DNA of 64,000 bases, from positions 558,001 through 622,000 of the forward strand of contig NZ_JACCCY010000002.1 of NCBI RefSeq assembly GCF_013409575.1, written 5' to 3'. Each line of letters opens with the position of its first letter. Positions within the stretch are counted from its first letter, which is position 1. The translations under genes were made by a program, and so were the position numbers. Below, piece after piece: positions 1 to 8,161 of this stretch. The notes under the pieces were generated by a model. The model was not told the DNA's origin. It saw only the letters and a program-made list of their open reading frames with translations, and ran no database searches. The stretch comes from Macellibacteroides fermentans. GTDB taxonomy: Bacteria > Bacteroidota > Bacteroidia > Bacteroidales > Tannerellaceae.

Positions 1-341
1 AATATAAGGTTTTGTTTCCATCTTTTGTAATTTAAATCTGAATTTAGAAAATAGGATGTTCCGATAAAAGTAATTTACTTCAAATGACATTGCATATTAA
101 CAGTAGGATACGTCCCAATAAGGAAGATTATATGTTATTCAGCAGACAAAATTCATCAGGGCATTAGTAATAGGTATTATTAATAAAAAAATGTATGAAT
201 TGTTTATCTACTAGCTGATATCACTAATTTTAAATGAGTTTTCTCCGTTGTAAAGGATTTAAATGTATTTTTGATTTTTATTTCAAAAAGTTATTTAACT
301 AAGCCTGGTTTATTTTGAATCCGGCTTTTGACTATTTACCT
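1..341. other. AT-rich intergenic leader, no gene seen
   Basis: This stretch precedes the TPR regulator. It is strongly A+T-rich with stops in all frames I checked. I see no RNA gene, no convincing hairpin and no complete TTTG/TAnnTTTG promoter, only short TTTG words. It probably holds the promoter of the downstream regulator, but I cannot place it. Confidence 0.5.
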
Positions 342-2165
342 ATGAACGCTAGAAGAATGATTCCAATTGTTGCCATCACATTTGTTTTGGTTATGTCTTT
401 TCTATTTTCTTGTAATAAAAATTATCCTATCCCGGATGAGATAAGTAAGGCTCAGGCATTAATGCTTGAACGTCCGGATAGTGCTTTGTTAATCCTCGAA
501 GGACTGAAAGGGGTAGAGCATCTGCCTGCCAAATTAAAAGCTACTTATAATTTATGTTTAATTGAAGCGCGAGATAAAAATTACATTGTTCATACTTCAG
601 ATTCACTGATTAATACGGTCGTAGCCTTTTTTGAAAAAGAAGATGACCCCTTGATGAAAGCTAAAGCTTACTATTATCAAGGACGAATTTATGATGATAT
701 ACGTGAAGTGGAAAAGTCGGCTCTTAGCTATAAAAAAGCCGAAACAATGGCCAATAAAACAACCGAGTATAGATTGCAGGCTTTGATATATAATCATTTA
801 GCAAAGCTTTCCTTTTACAGAGAATTATATAATGAAGCATTGGAATGGAATGTAAAAGCATATGGATCATTACTTCAGTCGAAAGACACAGCATCGGCCT
901 ATTTTATATTAAGAGATATTGCACGTTCTAATTATTTGTTGAAACGATATGATAAATCGATGCAATATTTTAATGAAGCACTTAGCATAGCTGACAGGTA
1001 TCAAAATAAAAGTGTTGAATCCTTGATGTATTATGAAATATCTCTTATGTATGATGCTAGACATATGTCAGATAGCTCTCTTTACTATATCCGCAAGTCT
1101 TTGTATACTGATCCTAATATTATAAAAAATGAAGAGATTAATTTGGGTGTATCTGATGCATATAGGAAAGTTAATCAGTTGGATTCTGCAAGGCTTTATT
1201 TAAATCAATGTAAAAATAGCAGTTCATTATATACAAAAACTGGCTATTACATGATTTTGGCTAAAATAGAAGAAGATGCCGGGAATTTAAATAAATCAAT
1301 AGATGCATATAAATTATCTTATACATATCAGGACTCTATTCGTAATATAAGTAGTGCTGAAGCCTTGGCGGAGGTTGTGGCTAAATATGATAATGAAAAA
1401 CTGGAGAACGAGAAAAATGTAATATTATTGGAAAAGTCCAGGGCATGGAGTAATTTCTATCTTATACTATCAGGAAGCTTGCTTCTGACAATTGCATTTG
1501 TTTACATCTTCTTTACGTTTAAACGAAGAAAAGAATCTCAATTAAGAGAAAGTGTAAACAAGTTGATTGACTACGAAAAGCAGATTGCAGATAATATGAA
1601 AATGCTAAAGGCAAATGAAATCTGGATCCGGAAAACGACCAAGCAGATGGCGGATACGAGTGATGAATTAGCTAAAAAAGAATATCAATTAGCTCTTTTG
1701 CGTGCAAAAACAGAAGAGACCATCGCTCTGAAAAAAGATACTGAAAAGCTAGAACGTACATTACACGATTTAAAAGATCAAATATCCAGCTTGTCGAAGA
1801 AAAAGGTTCAGATTATTGCAATGAATGAGCAGATAATGAAGCAAACTTCTTTAATTGAAAGATTACAGGTCTGGGTGCCGGGAGATCCATTGATTGCTGA
1901 ATCGGAGTGGGCTCAATTCTCCGAATTGATGAATGAACATTTTGATAATTTCAGTAAAAAACTTGAAGTTGCATTTCCAGACCTTACTACTCATGATGTA
2001 CGTATCTGTAATTTAATCAGACTTGGAATTTCAAATGAAACAATCGCTAAACTTACAAATTGTAAATACGAGTCTTTGTTGACCAAAAGGACTCGGATAA
2101 AAAAACTCCGAATGCATATTGACGGAGATATAACATTGGAAGATATTCTTCAAAAAATTGAATAA
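342..2165 (+). CDS. TPR-repeat membrane transcriptional regulator with C-terminal HTH
   Basis: This is a Bacteroidetes-type one-component regulator. The N-terminus is a lipoprotein-like or signal-anchor segment ending LFSCNKN. TPR-like helical pairs follow (AQALMLERPDSALLILEGL is the typical first one), then one membrane segment at about residues 370-392, a long coiled coil, and a C-terminal helix-turn-helix (around THDVRICNLIRLGISNETIA) of the LuxR-like kind seen in this family. The likely model is that the TPR part senses something outside or in the periplasm and the HTH lies in the cytoplasm, but ligand and targets are unknown. A TTG start at 315 is possible; the ATG at 342 or 357 puts the hydrophobic segment nearer the N-terminus and is preferred. 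The gene stands alone and ends at a bidirectional terminator. Confidence 0.8.
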   Translation: MNARRMIPIVAITFVLVMSFLFSCNKNYPIPDEISKAQALMLERPDSALLILEGLKGVEHLPAKLKATYNLCLIEARDKNYIVHTSDSLINTVVAFFEKEDDPLMKAKAYYYQGRIYDDIREVEKSALSYKKAETMANKTTEYRLQALIYNHLAKLSFYRELYNEALEWNVKAYGSLLQSKDTASAYFILRDIARSNYLLKRYDKSMQYFNEALSIADRYQNKSVESLMYYEISLMYDARHMSDSSLYYIRKSLYTDPNIIKNEEINLGVSDAYRKVNQLDSARLYLNQCKNSSSLYTKTGYYMILAKIEEDAGNLNKSIDAYKLSYTYQDSIRNISSAEALAEVVAKYDNEKLENEKNVILLEKSRAWSNFYLILSGSLLLTIAFVYIFFTFKRRKESQLRESVNKLIDYEKQIADNMKMLKANEIWIRKTTKQMADTSDELAKKEYQLALLRAKTEETIALKKDTEKLERTLHDLKDQISSLSKKKVQIIAMNEQIMKQTSLIERLQVWVPGDPLIAESEWAQFSELMNEHFDNFSKKLEVAFPDLTTHDVRICNLIRLGISNETIAKLTNCKYESLLTKRTRIKKLRMHIDGDITLEDILQKIE

Positions 2166-2335
2166 AAGCGGTTTAAGCTGAACTAATATGGGTTGTTAGG
2201 GTGAATTTGTCTATATTCTGTACATATAAACCTATTGTTTAGGATGTACAAGATACGTAGCTTTGCAATGTTTTCTAACCAAACTAACCCTACTCTATAT
2301 TTACTGACCTTTTCAAGTTCCTATGGATGGTACAG

Positions 2336-2418
2336 TAGTGTCCGTCCTTAGGTTCATTGAAATACAGCCTAAGACATTATTAAAGATGATGAGATTTAGG
2401 TTATTTTAGTGGACACTA
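2336..2418. repeat. Small inverted-repeat element, MITE-like
   Basis: The 8-bp word TAGTGTCC at 2336-2343 is repeated inverted as GGACACTA at 2411-2418. A second nested pair, CTTAGG and CCTAAG, lies just inside the left end. The 83-bp unit has no coding capacity. It could be an insertion-sequence remnant or MITE, or a chance structure; no target duplication is visible. Confidence 0.3.
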
Positions 2419-2435
2419 TTTGATATAATTATTAT

Positions 2436-2471
2436 AAGGATCATGGTTCTGAAGATGGAATCATGATCCTT
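2436..2471. terminator. Bidirectional hairpin terminator
   Basis: The 14-bp arms (AAGGATCATGGTTC at 2436-2449, its complement with one mismatch at 2458-2471) lie between two convergent genes, the TPR regulator and the DUF4268 gene. A T-rich stretch follows on the plus strand. Confidence 0.75.
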
Positions 2472-2484
2472 TGTTTTGATGATT

Positions 2485-2940
2485 TTATTCTCTTAGATAA
2501 TCGGCAATTTCAAGAAAGTTACGTTCAAGTAAATACATCTTTTGGGCCATAAAATGAAAGAATTCCCCCCAATGCTCTCTGCGATGAATATCAATGCCGG
2601 TTTTTTCAGTATAAATTCGGGCTACTTCTTTTCCTGTTTCTCTAACAAAGCATATATCCCAGATAAGTCCGTCGTTAAAGTCTTTTTCCAATGTTTCTTT
2701 GTACCAGGAAAGTTTTTCAAACATCTCCAACCGCAGATCTTCTTGTCGGTGGTTAATTTCAAGAATAACGTAGGCACCATTCCGGGTTGCGTCAAACTTA
2801 AGCTCAACCCCTTTTATCTTTGTATCATATAGGATCCAGATTTTTTTTCGTCCTTGTAAATATGGTTGTACCTCGCAATAGGCTGCAAAACTTTCCCAAA
2901 AGGCTATCTTTAATTCCCGTAATTCGTCTTTTGTGTACAT
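2485..2940 (-). CDS. DUF4268 domain-containing protein
   Basis: A 151-residue soluble protein with no signal peptide or membrane segment. It matches the DUF4268 family in length and pattern (FWESFAAYCEVQPYLQGRKKIW near the N-terminus, DICFVRETGKEVARIY in the middle, an aromatic-rich C-terminus). In other bacteria this domain occurs alone or attached to restriction-like nuclease domains; here it is alone, and no function is established. It is divergent from trmD, and the 95 bp between the starts must hold both promoters. A CAAATTTA word at 2964-2971 could be its -7 element. Confidence 0.75.
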   Translation of the reverse strand: MYTKDELRELKIAFWESFAAYCEVQPYLQGRKKIWILYDTKIKGVELKFDATRNGAYVILEINHRQEDLRLEMFEKLSWYKETLEKDFNDGLIWDICFVRETGKEVARIYTEKTGIDIHRREHWGEFFHFMAQKMYLLERNFLEIADYLRE

Positions 2941-3004
2941 GTATTATGTTTGGATTATGACTACAAATTTACATGTTTATACCCGAATAAATGTATATTA
3001 TGCC

Positions 3005-3012
3005 TACTTTTG
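3005..3012 (+). promoter_or_regulatory. Probable -7 element of trmD
   Basis: TACTTTTG fits TAnnTTTG and lies 24 bp before the ATG at 3036. No good -33 TTTG is visible. Its position argues against a start at 2991, which would be upstream of the transcript. Confidence 0.5.
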
Positions 3013-3035
3013 CACCGAAATCAAATTGTATGACA

Positions 3036-3710
3036 ATGAGAATTGATATTCTTACCGTATTGCCCGAAATGTTAGAAGGAACGATCAATTGTTCTATTTT
3101 AAAGAGAGCTCAGGATAATGGCTTGGCCGAAATCCATTTACATAACCTCCGCGACTATACTACTAACAAGTGGCGCCGTGTTGATGATTATCCTTTTGGA
3201 GGCGAAGCGGGCATGGTTATGCAAATAGAACCGATTGACCGGGCGATTTCTGCTTTAAAAAGTGAGCGTGATTACGATGAAGTTATATATACATCGCCGG
3301 ATGGTGAAACCTTTAACCAACCCATGGCCAATAAGATGTCGATGCTAAATAATCTGATTATTCTTTGTGGCCATTACAAGGGAATTGACTATCGTATCCG
3401 TGAGCATCTTATCACAAAAGAAATTTCGGTTGGTGACTATGTTTTAACTGGTGGCGAACTTGCTGCTGCTATCATGGCAGATGCAGTAATCCGACTCCTT
3501 CCTGGGGCTATTGGTGATGAACAAAGTGCTTTATCCGATTCGTTTCAGGATAATTTATTGGCTCCGCCGGTTTATACCCGACCAGCTGATTATAATGGAT
3601 GGAAAGTTCCTGAAGTTTTACTTTCTGGTCACGAACGTAAAATTGCTGAATGGAGGCTTCAGCAAGCTCATGAAAGGACTTTAAGACTACGTCCCGACTT
3701 GCTCAAATAG
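3036..3710 (+). CDS. trmD: tRNA (guanine(37)-N1)-methyltransferase
   Basis: TrmD transfers a methyl group from S-adenosylmethionine to N1 of G37 in tRNAs, which prevents frameshifting. Hallmarks of the trefoil-knot SPOUT enzyme are present: the N-terminal [26 protein letters not shown], the knot segments LCGHYKGID and [16 protein letters not shown], then [12 protein letters not shown] and [10 protein letters not shown]. The 225-residue length is normal. An in-frame start at 2991 would add 15 residues not typical of the family and would lie before the probable -7 element, so 3036 is chosen. The gene is monocistronic and cytoplasmic. Confidence 0.96.
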   Translation: MRIDILTVLPEMLEGTINCSILKRAQDNGLAEIHLHNLRDYTTNKWRRVDDYPFGGEAGMVMQIEPIDRAISALKSERDYDEVIYTSPDGETFNQPMANKMSMLNNLIILCGHYKGIDYRIREHLITKEISVGDYVLTGGELAAAIMADAVIRLLPGAIGDEQSALSDSFQDNLLAPPVYTRPADYNGWKVPEVLLSGHERKIAEWRLQQAHERTLRLRPDLLK

Positions 3711-4083
3711 AACTTTACCTTATTGATTTTTGAATTAGATAGTTGTTACGAATCCTGTGATTAGGGTTTGGAAATTTTGTATTACCTTAAATCCGATTAT
3801 TTGTTAACATTTACTGATTTAACTTCGATTCGATAGATGATTTGCTTTTTGCAGAAACTTGCAATGCGAATTTCAGTGAGCCAAAATAAATAAAGTAAGC
3901 CTTTATATTATATTTAGAAAGAAAGCTGATGGAAGAGATTTTCTTGTTTATTTTATCTTATTTATTTGAATATGTAAATCAAATCAATTAGCTTTGTTCC
4001 CAATAGTACCATATAACATTCTACAAACAAATGAATTACATTTTTTTAAAGTGTAATTTATACAATATCTAAATTATAAGACC
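3711..4083. other. Intergenic region with the GH3 promoter
   Basis: No open frame of note and no hairpin clearly ending trmD. The right part carries the well-formed promoter at 3965-3996 followed by an AT-rich leader of about 80 nt. Confidence 0.6.
3965..3996 (+). promoter_or_regulatory. Bacteroidetes promoter for the GH3 gene
   Basis: The -33 TTTG is at 3965-3968 and the -7 TAGCTTTG at 3989-3996, with a 20-bp spacer, an ideal match to the Bacteroides primary sigma consensus. It predicts a start near 4003 and a leader of about 80 nt. Confidence 0.75.
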
Positions 4084-6690
4084 ATGAGAATGAAAATTAT
4101 TGCGGGTGCTGCTCTTTTTTTGATCGCAGCCGCTTCGTGTGTTAGTCAGAAGTACGACTATCCTTTTCGTAATCCAGATCTTCCTATTGACGAACGTGTT
4201 GACGACCTGCTAAGCAGATTAACGCCAGAAGAGAAAGTAGGTCAGATGATGAATCAGACCCCAGCTATCGAACGTTTGGGAATTCCTCCCTATGATTGGT
4301 GGAATGAAGCATTGCATGGCGTTGCCCGTGCAGGGAAAGCCACTGTATTTCCGCAGGCAATCGGCTTAGCGGCAACTTTCGATGATGAGGCTTTATTAAA
4401 GACTTTCACAATGGTAAGCGACGAAGCGAGGGCAAAATACCATCAATATCAAAAAGATAAAGAATATGACCGATATAAAGGACTAACATTTTGGACTCCC
4501 AATATTAATATATTCAGAGATCCGCGATGGGGGCGTGGAATGGAAACTTATGGCGAAGATCCTTATTTAACAGGCCGAATGGGACTAGCTGTTGTAAAGG
4601 GGTTGCAAGGGAACGATCCCGACTATTACAAAACCCATGCTTGTGCAAAACATTATGCAGTTCATAGCGGTCCGGAGTGGAACAGGCATGAGTTTGATGT
4701 TGAAGTAACTCCTCGTGATTTATGGTTAACCTATCTGCCTGCTTTTGAGCAACTTGTTAAGGAGGGGGATGTGCAGGAAGTAATGTGTGCCTACAACCGC
4801 TATGAAGGGAAGCCTTGTTGTGGCAGTGATAAGTTATTAATTGATATTCTTCGTAACAGCTGGGGATATAAGGGAATTATTCTTTCCGATTGTGGAGCAA
4901 TAGATGATTTTTGGCAAAAAGACAAGAATACGCCCCGTCATGAAACACATCCTGATGCCGAGTCTGCATCTATCGATGCCGTACGAAGTGGAACCGATTT
5001 AGAATGTGGCGGAAGCTATCGTTCATTGAAGAAAGCATTGAAAGACGGAACACTTAAAGAGAGCGATCTGGACGAGTCATTACGTCGTTTGTTTAAAGCT
5101 CGTTTCGAACTAGGCATGTTTGATCCGGATGATAAGGTGTCATACGCTAAGATACCTTATAACGTTGTAGAAAGTAAGCAACATATCCAGCAGGCATTGG
5201 AGATGGCTCGTAAGAGTATGGTGTTACTGAAAAATAAAAACAACGTTTTGCCATTGAATAAGTCCATAAAGAAGATCGCTGTTGTTGGTCCCAATGCTGC
5301 AGATAGCACCATGTTGTGGGCAAATTACAATGGATTCCCAACGAAAACTGTTACAATTTTAGAAGGAATCAGAAATAAAGTTCCCGGAGCTGAGGTAATC
5401 TATCAATTGGGATGCAATCATACTGATAACTTTGTAATGCAAGATATGGGGGATAAAATTACCTCAAATGCTGGTACCGGTTTTCTTGCTGAGTACTTTA
5501 ATAATACAGAATTTAAAGGAGAACCTGTCTTTAAGGGATTGGCTCAGAGCTTACATTATACTACGGGAGGAAATACTCAGTTTGCTCCAAATGTCAATTT
5601 ATCAGACTTTACCGCTCGTTTTACCGGAGTGTTTGAGGCTCCTGTAACCGGAGATATTGATTTTGAATTGTCTGGAAATGACGGAATCCGGTTGTATATT
5701 GATAACGCTGTTGTTTCTGAAATGTGGGAGAGCGAGTATACTGCATTTAGAAAATATACTCTTAAAGCAGAAAAAGGAAAGAAGTATGCTGTGAAAATAG
5801 AATACATGCAACGCTCGGGTATGGCCGATCTGAACTTCTCTGTTGGTGTTCGTAAACCGGTCGACTTTGCCGGCACTGCAGCAAACGTAAAAGATGCGGA
5901 TGTAATTGTATTTGTAGGAGGTATTTCGCCACGATTAGAGGGAGAGGAAATGCCTGTGGATGCTGAAGGCTTCAGAAAAGGAGACAGAACCAATATTGAG
6001 CTTCCAAAAGTTCAGCAGGAGATGGTCAAAGCTCTTAAAGCAACCGGAAAGCCTGTAGTTTATGTTGTATGTACAGGTAGTGCATTGGCCCTTAATTGGG
6101 AGGATGCAAACGTTGATGCTATTCTGAATGCCTGGTATGGCGGTCAGGAGGGTGGTACAGCGGTTGCAGATATTCTTTTCGGCGACTATAACCCAGCCGG
6201 TAGATTGCCAATCACATTCTACAAGTCCGTTGATCAGTTGCCCGATTTTGAGGATTATAGCATGAAGGGACGTACGTATCGCTATATGACACAGGTTCCA
6301 TTATATCCATTTGGTTACGGATTAAGCTATACAACATTTGCTTATCAGAATGCGAAACTTTCGGCTTCGAAGATTGGAACAAAGGATAAGGTAACCCTGA
6401 CTGTGGATGTTAAAAACATAGGAAAGCGTGACGGTGATGAGGTTGTACAGATTTACATTAAGAATCCGAATGATCCCGAAGGTCCTATTAAGGCATTGAA
6501 AGGTTTTAAGCGTGTGTCTGTAAAAGCAGGAGCTTCCGAAAAGGTATCCATCGAACTAGATCAGAAGGCTTTCTATTCCTTCAGTGATGCGACGCAGACC
6601 TTAGAAGTAAAGCCCGGATCCTATAAAATATTATACGGCGGATCGTCTGCCGACAGTGCATTACAGGGAATAGATCTTAAGATAGAATAG
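4084..6690 (+). CDS. GH3 beta-glycosidase with PA14 insert (beta-xylosidase/beta-glucosidase type)
   Basis: An 868-residue exported exo-glycosidase that removes non-reducing-end sugars from plant-type oligosaccharides. A lipoprotein signal (cysteine in AAASCVSQ) suggests membrane anchoring. The GH3 N-terminal domain spans about residues 30-335, with the nucleophile aspartate near residue 269 in LSDCGAID and the substrate motif KHYAVHSGPEWNRHEF. The second GH3 domain is split by a PA14 carbohydrate-binding insert (about 463-590, from AGTGFLAEYFNN). A fibronectin III-like domain closes the protein. The PA14 arrangement and DWWNEALHGVAR resemble xylosidase-type GH3 enzymes, but specificity cannot be decided from sequence. 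It stands alone, with its own promoter and terminator. Confidence 0.92.
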   Translation: MRMKIIAGAALFLIAAASCVSQKYDYPFRNPDLPIDERVDDLLSRLTPEEKVGQMMNQTPAIERLGIPPYDWWNEALHGVARAGKATVFPQAIGLAATFDDEALLKTFTMVSDEARAKYHQYQKDKEYDRYKGLTFWTPNINIFRDPRWGRGMETYGEDPYLTGRMGLAVVKGLQGNDPDYYKTHACAKHYAVHSGPEWNRHEFDVEVTPRDLWLTYLPAFEQLVKEGDVQEVMCAYNRYEGKPCCGSDKLLIDILRNSWGYKGIILSDCGAIDDFWQKDKNTPRHETHPDAESASIDAVRSGTDLECGGSYRSLKKALKDGTLKESDLDESLRRLFKARFELGMFDPDDKVSYAKIPYNVVESKQHIQQALEMARKSMVLLKNKNNVLPLNKSIKKIAVVGPNAADSTMLWANYNGFPTKTVTILEGIRNKVPGAEVIYQLGCNHTDNFVMQDMGDKITSNAGTGFLAEYFNNTEFKGEPVFKGLAQSLHYTTGGNTQFAPNVNLSDFTARFTGVFEAPVTGDIDFELSGNDGIRLYIDNAVVSEMWESEYTAFRKYTLKAEKGKKYAVKIEYMQRSGMADLNFSVGVRKPVDFAGTAANVKDADVIVFVGGISPRLEGEEMPVDAEGFRKGDRTNIELPKVQQEMVKALKATGKPVVYVVCTGSALALNWEDANVDAILNAWYGGQEGGTAVADILFGDYNPAGRLPITFYKSVDQLPDFEDYSMKGRTYRYMTQVPLYPFGYGLSYTTFAYQNAKLSASKIGTKDKVTLTVDVKNIGKRDGDEVVQIYIKNPNDPEGPIKALKGFKRVSVKAGASEKVSIELDQKAFYSFSDATQTLEVKPGSYKILYGGSSADSALQGIDLKIE

Positions 6691-6751
6691 GATAGGTAGT
6701 TTATGGTTTGAGATCACAAGTTGATACCGCGTCAAATTGATCTTAAGATAG
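6673..6751. repeat. 13-bp direct repeat across the GH3 stop codon
   Basis: GATCTTAAGATAG occurs at 6673-6685 in the last codons of the GH3 gene and again at 6739-6751 downstream. The unit contains the palindrome ATCTTAAGAT. It looks like a small local duplication. Confidence 0.4.
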
Positions 6752-6790
6752 GATAAGTTCGCTGGGTGCGACTTATTATTATACAAAGAA

Positions 6791-6824
6791 AGAGGATGAA
6801 TCTGCTTAACAAGATTCATCCTCT
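6791..6824. terminator. Strong bidirectional terminator
   Basis: AGAGGATGAATCT at 6791-6803 pairs perfectly with 6812-6824, followed by eight T on the plus strand and preceded by an A-rich stretch. It serves the convergent GH3 and antiporter genes. Confidence 0.9.
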
Positions 6825-6846
6825 TTTTTTTGTATATGAAATTGTA

Positions 6847-8151
6847 TTATACTTTTCGTTTTCGTAGTAAGATTATCAATAATGTTGTAAATCCTAGAAG
6901 ATAGGGATAATAGAGATTCTGCATTATTTCAATGGGAGATATCATAGCTAGTCCGGATGCCATCAGCAATTGAGCGCCATAAGGTATAATTCCCTGTACA
7001 AAACAAGAAAAGATATCTAAAATACTGGCCGATCTTTTAGCTGGGATATTAAAATTTGTGGCAATGTCTTTAGCTATTGGTCCAGCCATAATGAGTGCAA
7101 TCGTATTGTTTGCGGTGCATAAGTTGGCAAAGCTAACCAAGCCAGCGATACTAAGTTCGGCGCCTTTGGCGGTTCTTACATGAGAAGTAAGCTTTAATAT
7201 GATCCAGTCAATCCCACCATTAAAGCGTATCATTTCCAGAATACCTCCAGCAAGAAGTGTAACAATTATCAGTTCTCCCATATTATTTATACCTAATCCC
7301 ATGGAGGCGGTCCATTCCCAAATGCCGAATCCACCCGTCAGTAAGCCTACAAAACCAGATAATACGATTCCAATCAATAAAACTAGAAGTACATTAACTC
7401 CGGAAATGGCAGTAATGAGAACTACAAGATAGGGGATAACCTTAATCCAATCGATTGTTACCGAACCTGCATTCGGAAGTGCAGATTGAGAAGTGATAAT
7501 ATAAATGAGAGTGGTAGCAACAGCTACAGGAAGAGCAATTAGTACATTCGCCTTAAATTTATCAGACATGTTACATCCCTGGGTACGCGTTGCTACGATT
7601 GTTGTATCCGAAATGAAAGAAAGATTGTCGCCAAACATAGCTCCTCCAACTACAGCACCAACCATAAGGGAAAGATCCAGTCCCGTTTTCTGAGCAATAC
7701 CTGCCGCAACGGGTGTAAGGGCTACGACAGTTCCTACAGAGGTGCCTACCGATAGCGAGATAAAACACGCAGTGATAAATATTCCGGCTACCAATAGATT
7801 GTCTGGTAAAATGGACAAGGCTAGATTTACGGAAGCATCGATGGCGCCCATTGCTTTGGCTGTTTGGGCAAAAGCTCCGGCAAGAATAAAAATCAGCACC
7901 ATCAATAAAATGTTTGAATTGGCTGCCCCCCTGCAAAACTGTTCAATCCTGTTATTGAGTTTTCCTCCTTTCGATTGGGCAATTGCAACAACCGATGCTA
8001 TTGAAAATGCAACTGTGATAGGCATTTTATAGAAATCGCCGGCAAGAATAGATACCACCAAATATGTAAAGAGAAAAACGACCAAAGGAAATAAAGCCCA
8101 TGCATTGGGTGTATGGTTGTAAGGTGTTTTCACCGTATCCTTATTATCCAT
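6847..8151 (-). CDS. NhaC-family Na+/H+ antiporter
   Basis: A 434-residue inner-membrane protein with about eleven hydrophobic segments. The conserved NhaC core is visible: FISLSVGTSVGTVVALTPVAAG, MVGAVVGGAMFGDNLSFISDTT and FANLCTANNTIALIMAGPIA. Members exchange cytoplasmic sodium for protons; some relatives carry organic anion pairs such as malate/lactate, so the substrate is inferred only by family. It starts 10 bp after the stop of the upstream DUF5686 gene and is probably cotranscribed with it. Confidence 0.85.
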   Translation of the reverse strand: MDNKDTVKTPYNHTPNAWALFPLVVFLFTYLVVSILAGDFYKMPITVAFSIASVVAIAQSKGGKLNNRIEQFCRGAANSNILLMVLIFILAGAFAQTAKAMGAIDASVNLALSILPDNLLVAGIFITACFISLSVGTSVGTVVALTPVAAGIAQKTGLDLSLMVGAVVGGAMFGDNLSFISDTTIVATRTQGCNMSDKFKANVLIALPVAVATTLIYIITSQSALPNAGSVTIDWIKVIPYLVVLITAISGVNVLLVLLIGIVLSGFVGLLTGGFGIWEWTASMGLGINNMGELIIVTLLAGGILEMIRFNGGIDWIILKLTSHVRTAKGAELSIAGLVSFANLCTANNTIALIMAGPIAKDIATNFNIPAKRSASILDIFSCFVQGIIPYGAQLLMASGLAMISPIEIMQNLYYPYLLGFTTLLIILLRKRKV

Positions 8152-8161
8152 TATACCGTTT

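Noticed and set aside
315-341. TTG at 315 as the start of the TPR regulator
   Set aside because: It adds nine residues before the lipoprotein-like signal; the ATG at 342 or 357 places the hydrophobic segment at the expected position.
5577-5993. 138-codon antisense frame within the GH3 gene
   Set aside because: A shadow of the strongly supported GH3 coding strand; no start signal, no domain, composition typical of a reverse-frame reading.
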